From an uncultured Lachnospiraceae bacterium (GTDB lineage: Bacteria; Bacillota; Clostridia; Lachnospirales; Lachnospiraceae), in the NCBI GenBank assembly GCA_902780405.1, contig CACZFI010000004.1, positions 118,236 to 182,235 of the forward strand: a stretch of 64,000 nt of DNA, given 5' to 3'. The notes under the pieces are model-generated. The model did no database searches. It saw only the letters and a list, made by a program, of their open reading frames with translations, and was not told the origin of the DNA. Positions 48,102 to 57,129 of the stretch are shown here, piece after piece. The position numbers and the translations under genes are program-made. The stretch's first letter is position 1; every line of letters starts with the position of its first letter.

Positions 48102-49088
48102 TCAAATCAAATCGTTCTGAAATCTGGACAAGTGCTCATACGGAAGGATCAGCCGGCCTCTGTACAGTCCGCATCCATCGTTGATCAGATGGTTGTCTAC
48201 CGCCTTAAACATGTTGACATTGATCTTTGAAAGATCCAGTCCCTGGAGCTTCATCCCTCTCTCATAGGCATGATCAAAGTACGGGTTTACACCGAGGGGA
48301 ATCTCCTCCCTCCTTGCGCGCTCGCTCTCCTGCCGCATTTCGTATCCGAGATGGTTGGCCGGACCGATTTCGGCATTGTCATCCATCTCCTTTGTACGGA
48401 TCTGTACTTCGATATTGCTTCTCGAAGTGTTGTCGAAGAAGGATATGTGAAGCGAACGATATCCGAAGGATTTCGGGTGTTCAATGTAGTCCTGGTAATA
48501 CTCCCTGTAGGGTTCCGATATGGTGTGACTGCATGCATCAGGTCCCGCAATCTCCGGCTTAAATCCGCGCTCCTCGAGGAAGTCCGGCAGTGCGTTGGCG
48601 ATCTCATACAGGAAGCCCAGCTCAAGCTTCTCCCTGTCGTCACCCGGCTTGATATGACACTGGGGAAGGGAAATCACGATCCTGTAGGCGATCAGATCCT
48701 TGATCCGGCCGATCTGATCTTTGATGTCGGCTTCCTTCGGAAATCTTCCGGTCTTTACATAGTCGTTGTAGATAAACTCGACGATGTTTCCGTTGATCTT
48801 TTCCTCCAACCGGATCAGAGACTTGATCCTTCCCTTTAGGGTGAACGCCAGGAAGGGATATCGCTCCGCCATATACTTGTAAAACTCCCTGATCTTCTGG
48901 GACTGTGCCGTAAGGAAATCATTATGTTCCAGCAGATCTATCATAAGCAGCAGACAGTTGCTGTGCGCCAGTTCTATTCCGTTGTTATCCCTTATGGCAG
49001 CTTCCTTAAGATCCCGCGCATAACAGTGCAGGATTTTTACAACCGTATCTCCCTTATACAGATAGTCATTCAGTGATACCAAACCCAT
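48102..49088 (-). CDS. RelA/SpoT-domain (p)ppGpp synthetase-like protein
   Basis: A 328-residue protein. The central domain (about 85-260) shows the synthetase pattern: DLIAYRIVISLP, then KSFGYRSLHISFF and IEVQIRTKEMDDNAEIGPANHLGYE. No HD hydrolase, TGS or ACT domain is present, so it resembles a small alarmone synthetase with extra N- and C-terminal helical parts. Product synthesis is inferred. The start at 49088 has only a weak AAGG site. It follows the iron alcohol dehydrogenase by 20 bases, so it may be the last gene of the amine operon. Confidence 0.82.
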   Translation of the reverse strand: MGLVSLNDYLYKGDTVVKILHCYARDLKEAAIRDNNGIELAHSNCLLLMIDLLEHNDFLTAQSQKIREFYKYMAERYPFLAFTLKGRIKSLIRLEEKINGNIVEFIYNDYVKTGRFPKEADIKDQIGRIKDLIAYRIVISLPQCHIKPGDDREKLELGFLYEIANALPDFLEERGFKPEIAGPDACSHTISEPYREYYQDYIEHPKSFGYRSLHISFFDNTSRSNIEVQIRTKEMDDNAEIGPANHLGYEMRQESERARREEIPLGVNPYFDHAYERGMKLQGLDLSKINVNMFKAVDNHLINDGCGLYRGRLILPYEHLSRFQNDLI

Positions 49089-49107
49089 ACCCCCATACCT
49101 TCAAAAA

Positions 49108-50268
49108 TTATAGACACATCTCGTAAATTTTCCGAACGTCCGACTGTGTCAGTTTCACATAAGCGCGAGAGGAAATGCCGCTTGTCCTGACAGCCTCTTT
49201 GGCCATCTCATCGAGACAGCTGTCATCGATTCCAACCTCTCCCAGTGTTTTGGGAAGCCCCATCTCCTCAAACCACTTTTCAGTCTTTTCGATTCCGGCA
49301 AGGGCAGCCTCCCGGTCATCTGCCGCGTCAACATCCCATACATTTCTCGCATACATTGCAAAGCGATGCACGGTTTCGTCATTTAAGACATACCGCATCC
49401 ACCTTGGCGTCAGGATCGCCAGCCCTTCTCCGTGCGTAATATCGTAGTACGCCGAGAGCACATGTTCAATCGGATGAACGCTCCATGCTCCGCCCTTACC
49501 GAATGTCAAAAGGTGATTTAACGCGATCGAGCTTGTCCACATCAAATTGGCGCGCGCTTCATAATTCTCCGGACATTCGAGAGCGATTGGCCCGTATTTG
49601 AAGCACGTTTTAAGCGCCGCCTCACTCAATCGATCCGTGATATAGGCATCGTCGCAGGGCTGAAAATACTGCTCCAGAATATGGGAAACGATGTCTGCGG
49701 TTCCTGCAGCCGTTTGCCTTCTCGGAAGCGTATACATATAGGTCGGATCACACACCGATAGCGTGGGATACAGAATGGGAGAATTGATCTCCAGTTTTTC
49801 CTTCGTCTCCTCGTTGCTGATCACGGCTCCCGGATTCATCTCCGATCCGGTTGCACAGATGGTGAGCACGGTGAAGATGGGAAGTGCTTTTACCGCTTTG
49901 CTTCGATCAAGCACAAGATCCCAGGGATCACCATCGTAGAAGGCCGCACAGGCGATGTGCTTCGATGCATCGATCGTACTTCCGCCTCCCACTGCCAGAA
50001 TCGCTTCGATTCCTTTTTCCTTGCAGATTGCAGCACCCGCCCGAACGGATGACAGTTTCGGATTCGGCTCAATCCCGGACAGTTCATACACCTCGTACTC
50101 TCCGAGCACCTCCCGGATCTGATCATACAAACCCGTCTTTTTGATGCTTCCTCCTCCGTATACCATCAAAACTTTTTTTCCGAATCTTGCGATTTCCGTT
50201 GCGAGGCATGCCACCTGCCCCTTTCCGAATCGAATATCCGTCGGTACACAAAAACTGTAATTGTTCAT
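49108..50268 (-). CDS. Iron-containing alcohol dehydrogenase
   Basis: A 386-residue group III alcohol dehydrogenase of the butanol-dehydrogenase type. The NAD(P) motif VLMVYGGGSIKKTGLY and AVGGGSTIDASKHIA lie in the N-terminal half. The metal region GTADIVSHILEQYF and SVHPIEHVLSAYYDITHGEGLAIL holds Asp and His ligands. It reduces an aldehyde or ketone, or oxidises an alcohol, with NAD(P)H. Its place at the end of the amine operon fits disposal of an aldehyde made by amine oxidation. The start follows AAGGAGGTG. Confidence 0.93.
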   Translation of the reverse strand: MNNYSFCVPTDIRFGKGQVACLATEIARFGKKVLMVYGGGSIKKTGLYDQIREVLGEYEVYELSGIEPNPKLSSVRAGAAICKEKGIEAILAVGGGSTIDASKHIACAAFYDGDPWDLVLDRSKAVKALPIFTVLTICATGSEMNPGAVISNEETKEKLEINSPILYPTLSVCDPTYMYTLPRRQTAAGTADIVSHILEQYFQPCDDAYITDRLSEAALKTCFKYGPIALECPENYEARANLMWTSSIALNHLLTFGKGGAWSVHPIEHVLSAYYDITHGEGLAILTPRWMRYVLNDETVHRFAMYARNVWDVDAADDREAALAGIEKTEKWFEEMGLPKTLGEVGIDDSCLDEMAKEAVRTSGISSRAYVKLTQSDVRKIYEMCL

Positions 50269-50288
50269 ATGCGCTCACCTCCTTGCCG

Positions 50289-51419
50289 TCAAATCTTGGC
50301 ATGAAACCTGTCGTAGCGAAGTTCGTGCAAGTCTACGTCCGTTTCACCGGTGGCGATCAACTGTGCCAGCTGGTGCGCAACAGCAGGTCCGATGCCAAAA
50401 CCGTGTCCGGTCATGGCACAGGATGTGTAAAGTCCCGGTACCTCCTCGATTGCCCCGACGACCGGAACACCATCTGCCGACTTATCGCTCCATCCGGCCC
50501 AGGTACGGACGATCTTCGCCTTTGAAAGGATTGGAAAATACTTCATGATACCTCTGCAGATACAGGGTGCAGTTATGGCGTTGGAGATCGGTGTTCCGTT
50601 GTCTTTATTATATCCCTCGAATCCCGACGAACCGCCGAACACAAAGGATCCGTGTTTTGTCTGGTGACCGTAGAAGTCCGCCTCCGCAGTTCCCAGCATC
50701 TGATCAAACATATGGGGCTGCGCCTCTGTCACAAGGCATTCCAGAAGTGATCTTGTCATGGGGACATCGATTCCCACGGTTCCAAGGATCGCTCTGCTGT
50801 CATACCCTGCCAGCACCACAACATTGTCGCCTTCATAGACATCTCCCGAAGCACACACAACCTTGCCCGCACGTCCCTTCACGAGACGGATCTCCTTGAC
50901 GAACTCTCCCGTAACAAATCGGGCGCCGAGTGCTCTGGCACACTTGTAGTAACCCAGTGTCGTCGTGAGCGGGTTGGCATGTCCGTCCGTCGGGCACCAG
51001 CTGGCGCAGGTCACTTCGTCCGAAAGATAGGGATTGATCTCCCGCACTTCCTTCCCGTCGATCATCCGGACATCCAGGCCACAGCCTTTCGCATTGGTCG
51101 CAAGTCTCGTAAGAATCTCTTTGTGCTTTTCATTCTTCCCGAGACGCAGGTTGCCGTCCTGATGATATTCACAATCCACGCCGAGCTCCTCGGACAAGGT
51201 CGGCCAGATATTCTTTATTCCGTACATAACCAGCGGAAGTTCCCTGACATCTCTTCCCGACTGACGAACACCGCCGCCGTTTCTGCTTGATCCTCCGTTC
51301 CCGATGTGATCGCTCCCTTCAAGGACGATCGCATGCAGTCCCCTTTTTTCCAGATAATATGCGGTTGCATTTCCAAGGATGCCCCCACCGATTACAATCA
51401 CATCTGCTGTATTATTCAT
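50289..51419 (-). CDS. FAD-dependent amine/amino-acid dehydrogenase, catalytic beta subunit (DAO family)
   Basis: A 376-residue flavoprotein. The start at 51419 is favoured because AAAGGAGG lies at normal distance, while the ATG six bases earlier is too close to it. The FAD motif VIVIGGGILGNATAYYLEKRG opens the protein, and GWSDKSADGVPVVGAI near the C-terminus is typical of D-amino-acid oxidase relatives. Together with the three following Fe-S/flavin genes it resembles the beta subunit of HcnABC, opine oxidase or D-hydroxyproline dehydrogenase complexes. It overlaps the BFD-type gene by eight bases. Confidence 0.88.
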   Translation of the reverse strand: MNNTADVIVIGGGILGNATAYYLEKRGLHAIVLEGSDHIGNGGSSRNGGGVRQSGRDVRELPLVMYGIKNIWPTLSEELGVDCEYHQDGNLRLGKNEKHKEILTRLATNAKGCGLDVRMIDGKEVREINPYLSDEVTCASWCPTDGHANPLTTTLGYYKCARALGARFVTGEFVKEIRLVKGRAGKVVCASGDVYEGDNVVVLAGYDSRAILGTVGIDVPMTRSLLECLVTEAQPHMFDQMLGTAEADFYGHQTKHGSFVFGGSSGFEGYNKDNGTPISNAITAPCICRGIMKYFPILSKAKIVRTWAGWSDKSADGVPVVGAIEEVPGLYTSCAMTGHGFGIGPAVAHQLAQLIATGETDVDLHELRYDRFHAKI

Positions 51420-51747
51420 GGCCATCCTCCTTTGCTTCCTTTGCAAAGACCTCCATCTCAATCGGTCTCATCGGCACTCTGCTGGTTGCAGGTTCCAATT
51501 CGGCCGGAGACACGCCGAGTTCTCTTGCGACGATTCCTTTTACGAGTCGCGCACAGGTCTGGCCCTGACAGAGTCCCATACCTGTTCTCAAATATCTTCG
51601 AATCTCCGTCATGGTCCACATACCGTCATGAACCGCCCGACGGATCTCGCCCTTTGTAATCTCCTCACACCTGCAAATCAGCATATCGTCATCGTCCCGA
51701 GGAACAAAAGCACCTATATCTCTTGATCTGTCATTTACACTGTTCAT
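51412..51747 (-). CDS. BFD-type [2Fe-2S] protein of the dehydrogenase complex
   Basis: A 111-residue protein. Four cysteines in the BFD-like pattern (MLICRCEE near residue 24 and GLCQGQTCARLV near residue 59) should hold a [2Fe-2S] cluster. In opine-oxidase-type complexes this module is often fused to the alpha subunit; here it is a separate gene between alpha and beta. It should pass electrons between the two flavin subunits. Start at 51747 with GGGAGG. Confidence 0.87.
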   Translation of the reverse strand: MNSVNDRSRDIGAFVPRDDDDMLICRCEEITKGEIRRAVHDGMWTMTEIRRYLRTGMGLCQGQTCARLVKGIVARELGVSPAELEPATSRVPMRPIEMEVFAKEAKEDGHE

Positions 51748-51770
51748 AAATGCCTCCCGTCCGTCACTTT

Positions 51771-53345
51771 CTATGACTTGAAAAACCTTGCCTTCATAGC
51801 GTATTCCTTCGGCACACGCATCGTAAGAAGATATGTTTTGTCAAACGCTTTCGCCGTCTTTACCGATACAACCTCTGCCTTGCATACAACCTGACCGTCC
51901 CTGCCAAGCGCATTTCCGACCGCGCCTTCCTCAGGAAGCGGCAGAAACTCGTAGGGCAGCGTCACAGTGGCAGTCCCGTCACCGCAATCCTCGTCTACCA
52001 GAAAAATCGCCTGACCGGAACAGCTTGCCACACACATTCCGCAATTGATACAGTCGCAGTCATCCACCACGATCGGAAGGGATGTGATATCCTTTCCGAT
52101 GGAGATGCATTTCTTCGGACAGGCGTCCTGACACGGGTTACAGGGAATATTCTGCGTACATTCGATCACGGGATGCACACCCTTTCTGTGTGTCACACCC
52201 GGATATCTTTCGATCTCGTCATCGGAAACGTATCCCTTCTCAAGAAGGTTCAAGGAGATGTCGATGCCTTCCTCCGTCTTCTCGATCAGTTTGCCTCTGT
52301 TCTTCGGAGCAAACATTCCCTGTCTGAGTCCGTCGAGCGCGTTTTCAAGCTGCTCAAGATCACTCTGCATCGTCTCGGCATCCGTATAGCCCAGATATTC
52401 TGCCGCTGCAATTCCTGCCATTCTTCCTTCGATCATCGCCGAAGAGGCTTCTTCGATTCCCGATACATCACCGGCAACAAAGATTCCGGGCAGTGACGTT
52501 CTGCCGTGGTTATCGCAGATTGGAACCTGTCCTCCCCGCTTCGGATTATCCTCCATCTCGGCCCCGGCCATCTTCAACAGCTGCGACATGGGCGAAAGTC
52601 CGACTGCCAGACAGATCGTATCCACCTCAAACCGCTTTTCGCTACCCGGCACAAACTGAAACCGCTCATCAACCTCGGCGATAGTAACCGCCGTAACGTG
52701 ATCCTCGCCTTCCGCTTCCACGATCGTGTGAGACAGATAAAACGGAACCCCGGTTCTTGCAACCTTCGCAGCATGGACACCGTATCCACCGACCCTCGGC
52801 GCCGCATCCACCAGCGCCACCACCTCACATCCGCTCTGCAGAAGCTGAAACGATACAACAAGTCCGACATTACCGGATCCAAGCATCAGCACCCTCTTCC
52901 CGGGCTTGATCCCGTGAAGGTTCATCATGGTCTGCGCCGCGCCTGCGCCGATCACACCCGGCAGTGTCCACCCCGGAAATGTCACCATATTCTCCGCCGC
53001 GCCGGTTGCGATGATCACCGCATCCGCCTTATAATGCACCACCTCATCGCCTATCCTTACGACGACTTCCTTGTCCTGATACAAGCCGATGACCGTCGCG
53101 TTAAGGATCACACGCACACCGGCCTCATCCGCTTCCTCAAGCAACTGCTTTCCTATATTGAAACCTCTGACCTTGGCCCTGTGTTCCTTGGATCCGAAAA
53201 ACTTGTGAATCTGCTTGAACAACTGTCCGCCGGGCTTTTCATTCTCGTCAAATACAATAACCTCAAGACCTCTCCTGGAAGCCTCTATCGCCGCAGACAA
53301 ACCGGAAGGACCCGCACCTACTATAATCAGATCTACTCTATTCAT
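51771..53345 (-). CDS. FAD/NAD-type alpha subunit with 4Fe-4S domain
   Basis: A 524-residue flavoprotein. VDLIIVGAGPSGLSAAIEA binds FAD and GKRVLMLGSGNVGLVVSFQL near residue 150 a second nucleotide. GIFVAGDVSGIEEASSAMIEG is the standard GD motif. Residues about 395-450 add two ferredoxin-type 4Fe-4S motifs (CNPCQDACPKKC and CINCGMCVASC), which typical HcnB-like subunits lack. This suggests electrons leave to a low-potential carrier suited to an anaerobe. Start at 53345 with GGAGGG. Confidence 0.88.
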   Translation of the reverse strand: MNRVDLIIVGAGPSGLSAAIEASRRGLEVIVFDENEKPGGQLFKQIHKFFGSKEHRAKVRGFNIGKQLLEEADEAGVRVILNATVIGLYQDKEVVVRIGDEVVHYKADAVIIATGAAENMVTFPGWTLPGVIGAGAAQTMMNLHGIKPGKRVLMLGSGNVGLVVSFQLLQSGCEVVALVDAAPRVGGYGVHAAKVARTGVPFYLSHTIVEAEGEDHVTAVTIAEVDERFQFVPGSEKRFEVDTICLAVGLSPMSQLLKMAGAEMEDNPKRGGQVPICDNHGRTSLPGIFVAGDVSGIEEASSAMIEGRMAGIAAAEYLGYTDAETMQSDLEQLENALDGLRQGMFAPKNRGKLIEKTEEGIDISLNLLEKGYVSDDEIERYPGVTHRKGVHPVIECTQNIPCNPCQDACPKKCISIGKDITSLPIVVDDCDCINCGMCVASCSGQAIFLVDEDCGDGTATVTLPYEFLPLPEEGAVGNALGRDGQVVCKAEVVSVKTAKAFDKTYLLTMRVPKEYAMKARFFKS

Positions 53346-53357
53346 ATCGCATCCCTC

Positions 53358-53684
53358 CTACTGTTCCTCGAACTTCCTGTCGCTGACGCCGTACTGCGTA
53401 CGCACATCCATCCCGCGTTTTAACGGCGTGATGCAGGTTCTGATATTCGGAACCCCGTCAACTACCATAACGCAGTCCGTGCACCGCCCGATCGCACAAA
53501 AGATTCCTCTCGGCTTGTGTTCCTTTTGCGTATATCTGTGCACCATCACACCCTCAGCCTTAAGCGCTGCGGCAATCGGTTCTCCCTCATATCCCTTCAC
53601 CGGTTTTCCGTCAAATGTAAACTCTACCGGCTCGCCTTTTTCCTGTATTCCGAGTATCGGATGCTCTGTGATTCTGTTATCCAT
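53358..53684 (-). CDS. Small [2Fe-2S] subunit (HcnA-like)
   Basis: A 108-residue plant-type ferredoxin-fold protein. The ligands are in GIFCAIGRCTDCVMVV and the later NIRTCITPL. The pattern matches the small subunit of sarcosine oxidase, HcnABC and opine oxidase complexes. It lies 12 bases upstream of the alpha subunit, with an AGAGG site, and is the first gene of the four-part dehydrogenase block. Confidence 0.87.
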   Translation of the reverse strand: MDNRITEHPILGIQEKGEPVEFTFDGKPVKGYEGEPIAAALKAEGVMVHRYTQKEHKPRGIFCAIGRCTDCVMVVDGVPNIRTCITPLKRGMDVRTQYGVSDRKFEEQ

Positions 53685-53717
53685 GCTATCTACCTCTTTT
53701 CGAAGAATCTCTTACCT

Positions 53718-54848
53718 CTAGTGCAGATCCGGCCGATCCCACAATTTCAGTTTGACGCCGAGCCCCATCTTCTTTGCCTTTTCATAACAGATCTTTCCCC
53801 ATGCGACATCCTCAACCGGCATACCACCGACGGAATACACAAAGATCTCGCTGTCATCCCTTCGACCGGGACATTTTCCGAATATGATATCTCCCAGATC
53901 AACAATGTCATCCATAGATATGATGTTGTCATGGGCCATATCCGTAAACTTGGATCCGATAATATTGTTAAGTCCGAAGGTCGGATACGGATACTCCTCT
54001 GCCCAGGCTTCATACAGCTTTTTGTTGTCCACCACCAGCGTAAAGTCCTTCAGTTCCTCACTGTCCATATCGAAAGCGCTGAGTCCGATCAAAAGCGCTC
54101 CGGGTTTTATCCACGCCTTCTTTACAAACGGATACGTCGATGTATCCATCCCGCTGGTGTTTGCAAAAGAGATCACATCACTGTCTCTTACCAGTTCTTC
54201 CTCGGTTGATACAGCCGTCACCGATTCCAGTGAGGGATAAGTTTCCTTCGCATATGCCAGGAAGCGCTCAAGCGACGCCTGTCCCCTTCCCTTCACCTTT
54301 AATTCTTTGATGTTCGGACAGGCAGACAGGATGGCTGCCAGACTGGTCTTCCCCATGACGCCGGGTCCGCAAATTCCGCAGACGCTCGCATCCTTTCTCG
54401 CCAGATATTTTGCACCGACACCCGGGATCGCGCCGGTTCTGTACGCACTCAACAGATTCGCACTCATCAGGCACAGCGGAGCACCGGTATCCTTATCATT
54501 CAGCATCACCGTGAGAATCGACCGTGGCAAACCCTTTTCCCTGTTAGCCATATTGGACCCGTACCACTTCATTCCCATCAGGTCGAATGGTCCTCCGATG
54601 TACGCCGGCATAGCCATAAACCTTCTGTCATCTCCCACGTTCAACGGCATATTCGGAAAAGGAGAAGTTTCCGGGAAGGCCACCTGACTCCCGTGCGAAT
54701 TGTGGTTTTCTCCGCCCATCACGTAATCTCCCAAATTCAGGCACTTCACAACCTCTTCCATCGCCTCTATACATGCCGGCATATCCTTCACGCCGGCCTT
54801 GATCATATCCTCTTCGGAAAGAAACAGGAATTCAATCGTCGGATACAT
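53718..54848 (-). CDS. Ornithine cyclodeaminase-family protein, copy 2 (tyramine oxidase subunit B-like)
   Basis: A 376-residue member of the OCD/mu-crystallin family. FLSEEDMIKAGVKDMPACIEAM opens the protein (split here by function, not by gap). DRRFMAMPAYIGG, GAPLCLMSANLLSAYRTGAI and the NAD motif SVCGICGPGVMGKTSL follow. Family members are NAD(P)-dependent cyclodeaminases, imine reductases or amino-acid dehydrogenases. I recall the close subgroup as annotated tyramine oxidase subunit B, which is not proof of function. It is clearly paralogous to the next gene upstream and 23 bases from it. Confidence 0.85.
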   Translation of the reverse strand: MYPTIEFLFLSEEDMIKAGVKDMPACIEAMEEVVKCLNLGDYVMGGENHNSHGSQVAFPETSPFPNMPLNVGDDRRFMAMPAYIGGPFDLMGMKWYGSNMANREKGLPRSILTVMLNDKDTGAPLCLMSANLLSAYRTGAIPGVGAKYLARKDASVCGICGPGVMGKTSLAAILSACPNIKELKVKGRGQASLERFLAYAKETYPSLESVTAVSTEEELVRDSDVISFANTSGMDTSTYPFVKKAWIKPGALLIGLSAFDMDSEELKDFTLVVDNKKLYEAWAEEYPYPTFGLNNIIGSKFTDMAHDNIISMDDIVDLGDIIFGKCPGRRDDSEIFVYSVGGMPVEDVAWGKICYEKAKKMGLGVKLKLWDRPDLH

Positions 54849-54871
54849 AGTACGCCTCCTTTCAAAACTTC

Positions 54872-56020
54872 CTATCGCATATACGGTTCATCCCAAAGCT
54901 GAAGCTTTGTACCGATTCCCTTTTTTAAGGCACTTTGGTAACAGTCATATCCCCATGCGATATCCTCGATCGGCATGCCGCCGCTGCAGCACATCACGAT
55001 TTCATCTCGGTTTTTCCGTCCGGGTTCCGTACCAAGCACAATGTCGCACAGATTCTTCACTTGCTTCCTGTCAATTCTGCCCGCATGTACCAGATGGATA
55101 AAATGCATACCCATGATCACCCATTCGCGTTTGCTCCCGAGTTCATCCACTGGTCCCCGTGCCTCAAAATTTCGCATATACTTTTCGTACATACCGTAGT
55201 TGTCAACCACCATGGTCGCACTCGTAAGTGCCTCAAAATCCCTCCACATGAAGCTTCCCATGGAGAAGACCGTTGCGCCCTTCTTGAACCATTCCATGTG
55301 GAACTCCTCAACCTCCGCAGGGCTTACGGACATCGCCTCACTTATCACATCCGCGTCCCTGCAAGCCTGCTCGAGGGTATCGCAGATTTCGATTTCCTCA
55401 ACCTGCGGATACTTTTCTTCAATCAGAGATTTCATAGAAAGCGCCGACGCCGAAGTCGGCGAACTGCCCTTGATCTTGATCTTACGAATCTTCGGAAGCA
55501 CCTCCATGTAACAGGAAAGTGCACATTTGTTGATCACTCCGGGGCCCAGGACGGACAAGACCTCGGAATCCTTGTTTGCAAGGTAGTCCGCAGCTAACGC
55601 CGGCATAGCGCCTGTTCGCATAGCGCTGAGTAAATTTGCTGACATATAAGCAACCGGAGCTCCGGTATCCGCATCGTTTAATGTGACCATCAGTATGGAT
55701 CTCGGAAGCCCCTTCGCAAGGTTCTCGTGATTGGATCCATACCACTTCTGGCCGGCCATATGAAATCTGCCGCCAAGGTAGGCCGGCATCGCATTGAATC
55801 TCCGGTCGGGTCCGTTATCAAGAGGAAATCCTTCAATTTCACTGCTCTTCGGGAAATTGACCTGCAAGCCATGTTCGTCTCCCTTCGGTCCTCCGAGCAA
55901 AAAATCCCTCTGTCCGAAAAGCTTCATAACATCCCGCATCGCCTCTACGCAGCCTCCGGCATCCAACACACCGGCCTCGATCATATCCCGTTCACTCAGG
56001 TATAAGAAATCTATTCCCAT
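54872..56020 (-). CDS. Ornithine cyclodeaminase-family protein, copy 1
   Basis: A 382-residue protein. The ATG at 56020 with GAGGTG is used; an earlier in-frame ATG lies in the potD gene. It shares the order and many residues of the following paralogue: FLYLSERDMIEAGVLDAGGC, DRRFNAMPAYLGGRF, APVAYMSANLLSAMRTGAM and the NAD motif VLSVLGPGVINKCAL. The nucleotide loop differs (GPGVIN against GPGVMG), so the copies may use different substrates or work as a heteromer. It follows potD directly, linking uptake and catabolism. Confidence 0.85.
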   Translation of the reverse strand: MGIDFLYLSERDMIEAGVLDAGGCVEAMRDVMKLFGQRDFLLGGPKGDEHGLQVNFPKSSEIEGFPLDNGPDRRFNAMPAYLGGRFHMAGQKWYGSNHENLAKGLPRSILMVTLNDADTGAPVAYMSANLLSAMRTGAMPALAADYLANKDSEVLSVLGPGVINKCALSCYMEVLPKIRKIKIKGSSPTSASALSMKSLIEEKYPQVEEIEICDTLEQACRDADVISEAMSVSPAEVEEFHMEWFKKGATVFSMGSFMWRDFEALTSATMVVDNYGMYEKYMRNFEARGPVDELGSKREWVIMGMHFIHLVHAGRIDRKQVKNLCDIVLGTEPGRKNRDEIVMCCSGGMPIEDIAWGYDCYQSALKKGIGTKLQLWDEPYMR

Positions 56021-56040
56021 AGCTTTCACCTCGATTCGAC

Positions 56041-57117
56041 CTACTCCTTGAGCTTTGTCCACATCTCGCTGTAGATCTCAAGTACATCGCTGTCCAAGTT
56101 TCCGACGTAGGTTCCGCCAGCAACCGCTTCTGCCGGCGGGTTCTTGGCGGGATTTGAACTGTACGCATCTCCCATCATCTTTACAGCCTCGGTGTTCGCG
56201 CACATATACGGGAACTCCTCAAGTACCATCACCATACTCTCCGGTTTCATCATGAAGTCGATAAACGCCATGGCGTTGTCATAGTTTTTGGCTTCCTTGG
56301 TCACACACCAGTTATCCTGGAAAATGAGTGCCCCCTCCGTGGGATAAACCACCTCGATAGACGGAACCTCCTCCATTGCAAGTGCAATCTCCGCACTCCA
56401 GATCATACCTGCATCACAGTCACCGGAGATCAATGCACTCTTGGGGGAATCCGAATCATAGAGCACAACATTTTTCTTTAGTTCCATCAGCTTCTTCCCG
56501 GTCTCATCCAGTTTGGTCTTATCCGTCTCATTCAGATCATAGCCGCATGCCTTATTGGTAATACCGATCACCGCCCTGAAGTCGTCGAGGACGACAAGTT
56601 TTCCTTCCAGTGAAGGATCAAACAGATCCGCATAGCTCTTGATTTCCTTGTCTACCTTGTCCTTATTAACCGCGATCGCGCAGGCGCCGCCGAGATAGGG
56701 AACCGAGTACTTGTTTCCGGGATCATAAGCCGGATTCTTAAAGGAGTCACCGATGTTTTTAAAGTTCGGCAGCTTTTCGAAATCCAGTTCCGCCAGCATA
56801 TCCTGGCCGATCATCTGCTCTACCATATAATCGCTCGGAAGAACGATGTCATAAGCCCCTGCCGACTCCGATTTCACCTTGGCAAGCATATCCTCATTGG
56901 ATGAGTAAGTCGACACATTGACCTTGATACCCGTTTCATCTTCAAACGCTTTGATCACGGAATCCGGAACGTATTCCGTCCATACAAAAATGTTCAGTTC
57001 TCCGGCAGAAGCAGGCTTTCCGTCTGAAGAGGATCCCTTCCCGCATCCTGTCAGCATCGTTACCGCAAGACAGGCAGTTGTCATGATTGCCGCAATTCTT
57101 TTCTTCATATTCTTCAT
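56041..57117 (-). CDS. potD: Spermidine/putrescine-type ABC transporter binding lipoprotein
   Basis: A 358-residue protein with a lipoprotein signal (positively charged start, hydrophobic stretch, lipobox LTGC with the lipidated Cys near residue 25). The mature part opens with LNIFVWTEYVPDSVIKAFED, the usual PotD/PotF start. DIVLPSDYMVEQMIG and the late WCVTKEAKNYDNAMAFIDF are also typical. It delivers a polyamine or related cation to PotBC. Actual ligand specificity is not set by these motifs, and the neighbouring genes suggest an amine or opine. Confidence 0.92.
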   Translation of the reverse strand: MKNMKKRIAAIMTTACLAVTMLTGCGKGSSSDGKPASAGELNIFVWTEYVPDSVIKAFEDETGIKVNVSTYSSNEDMLAKVKSESAGAYDIVLPSDYMVEQMIGQDMLAELDFEKLPNFKNIGDSFKNPAYDPGNKYSVPYLGGACAIAVNKDKVDKEIKSYADLFDPSLEGKLVVLDDFRAVIGITNKACGYDLNETDKTKLDETGKKLMELKKNVVLYDSDSPKSALISGDCDAGMIWSAEIALAMEEVPSIEVVYPTEGALIFQDNWCVTKEAKNYDNAMAFIDFMMKPESMVMVLEEFPYMCANTEAVKMMGDAYSSNPAKNPPAEAVAGGTYVGNLDSDVLEIYSEMWTKLKE

Positions 57118-57129
57118 AAGCTCGTCCTC

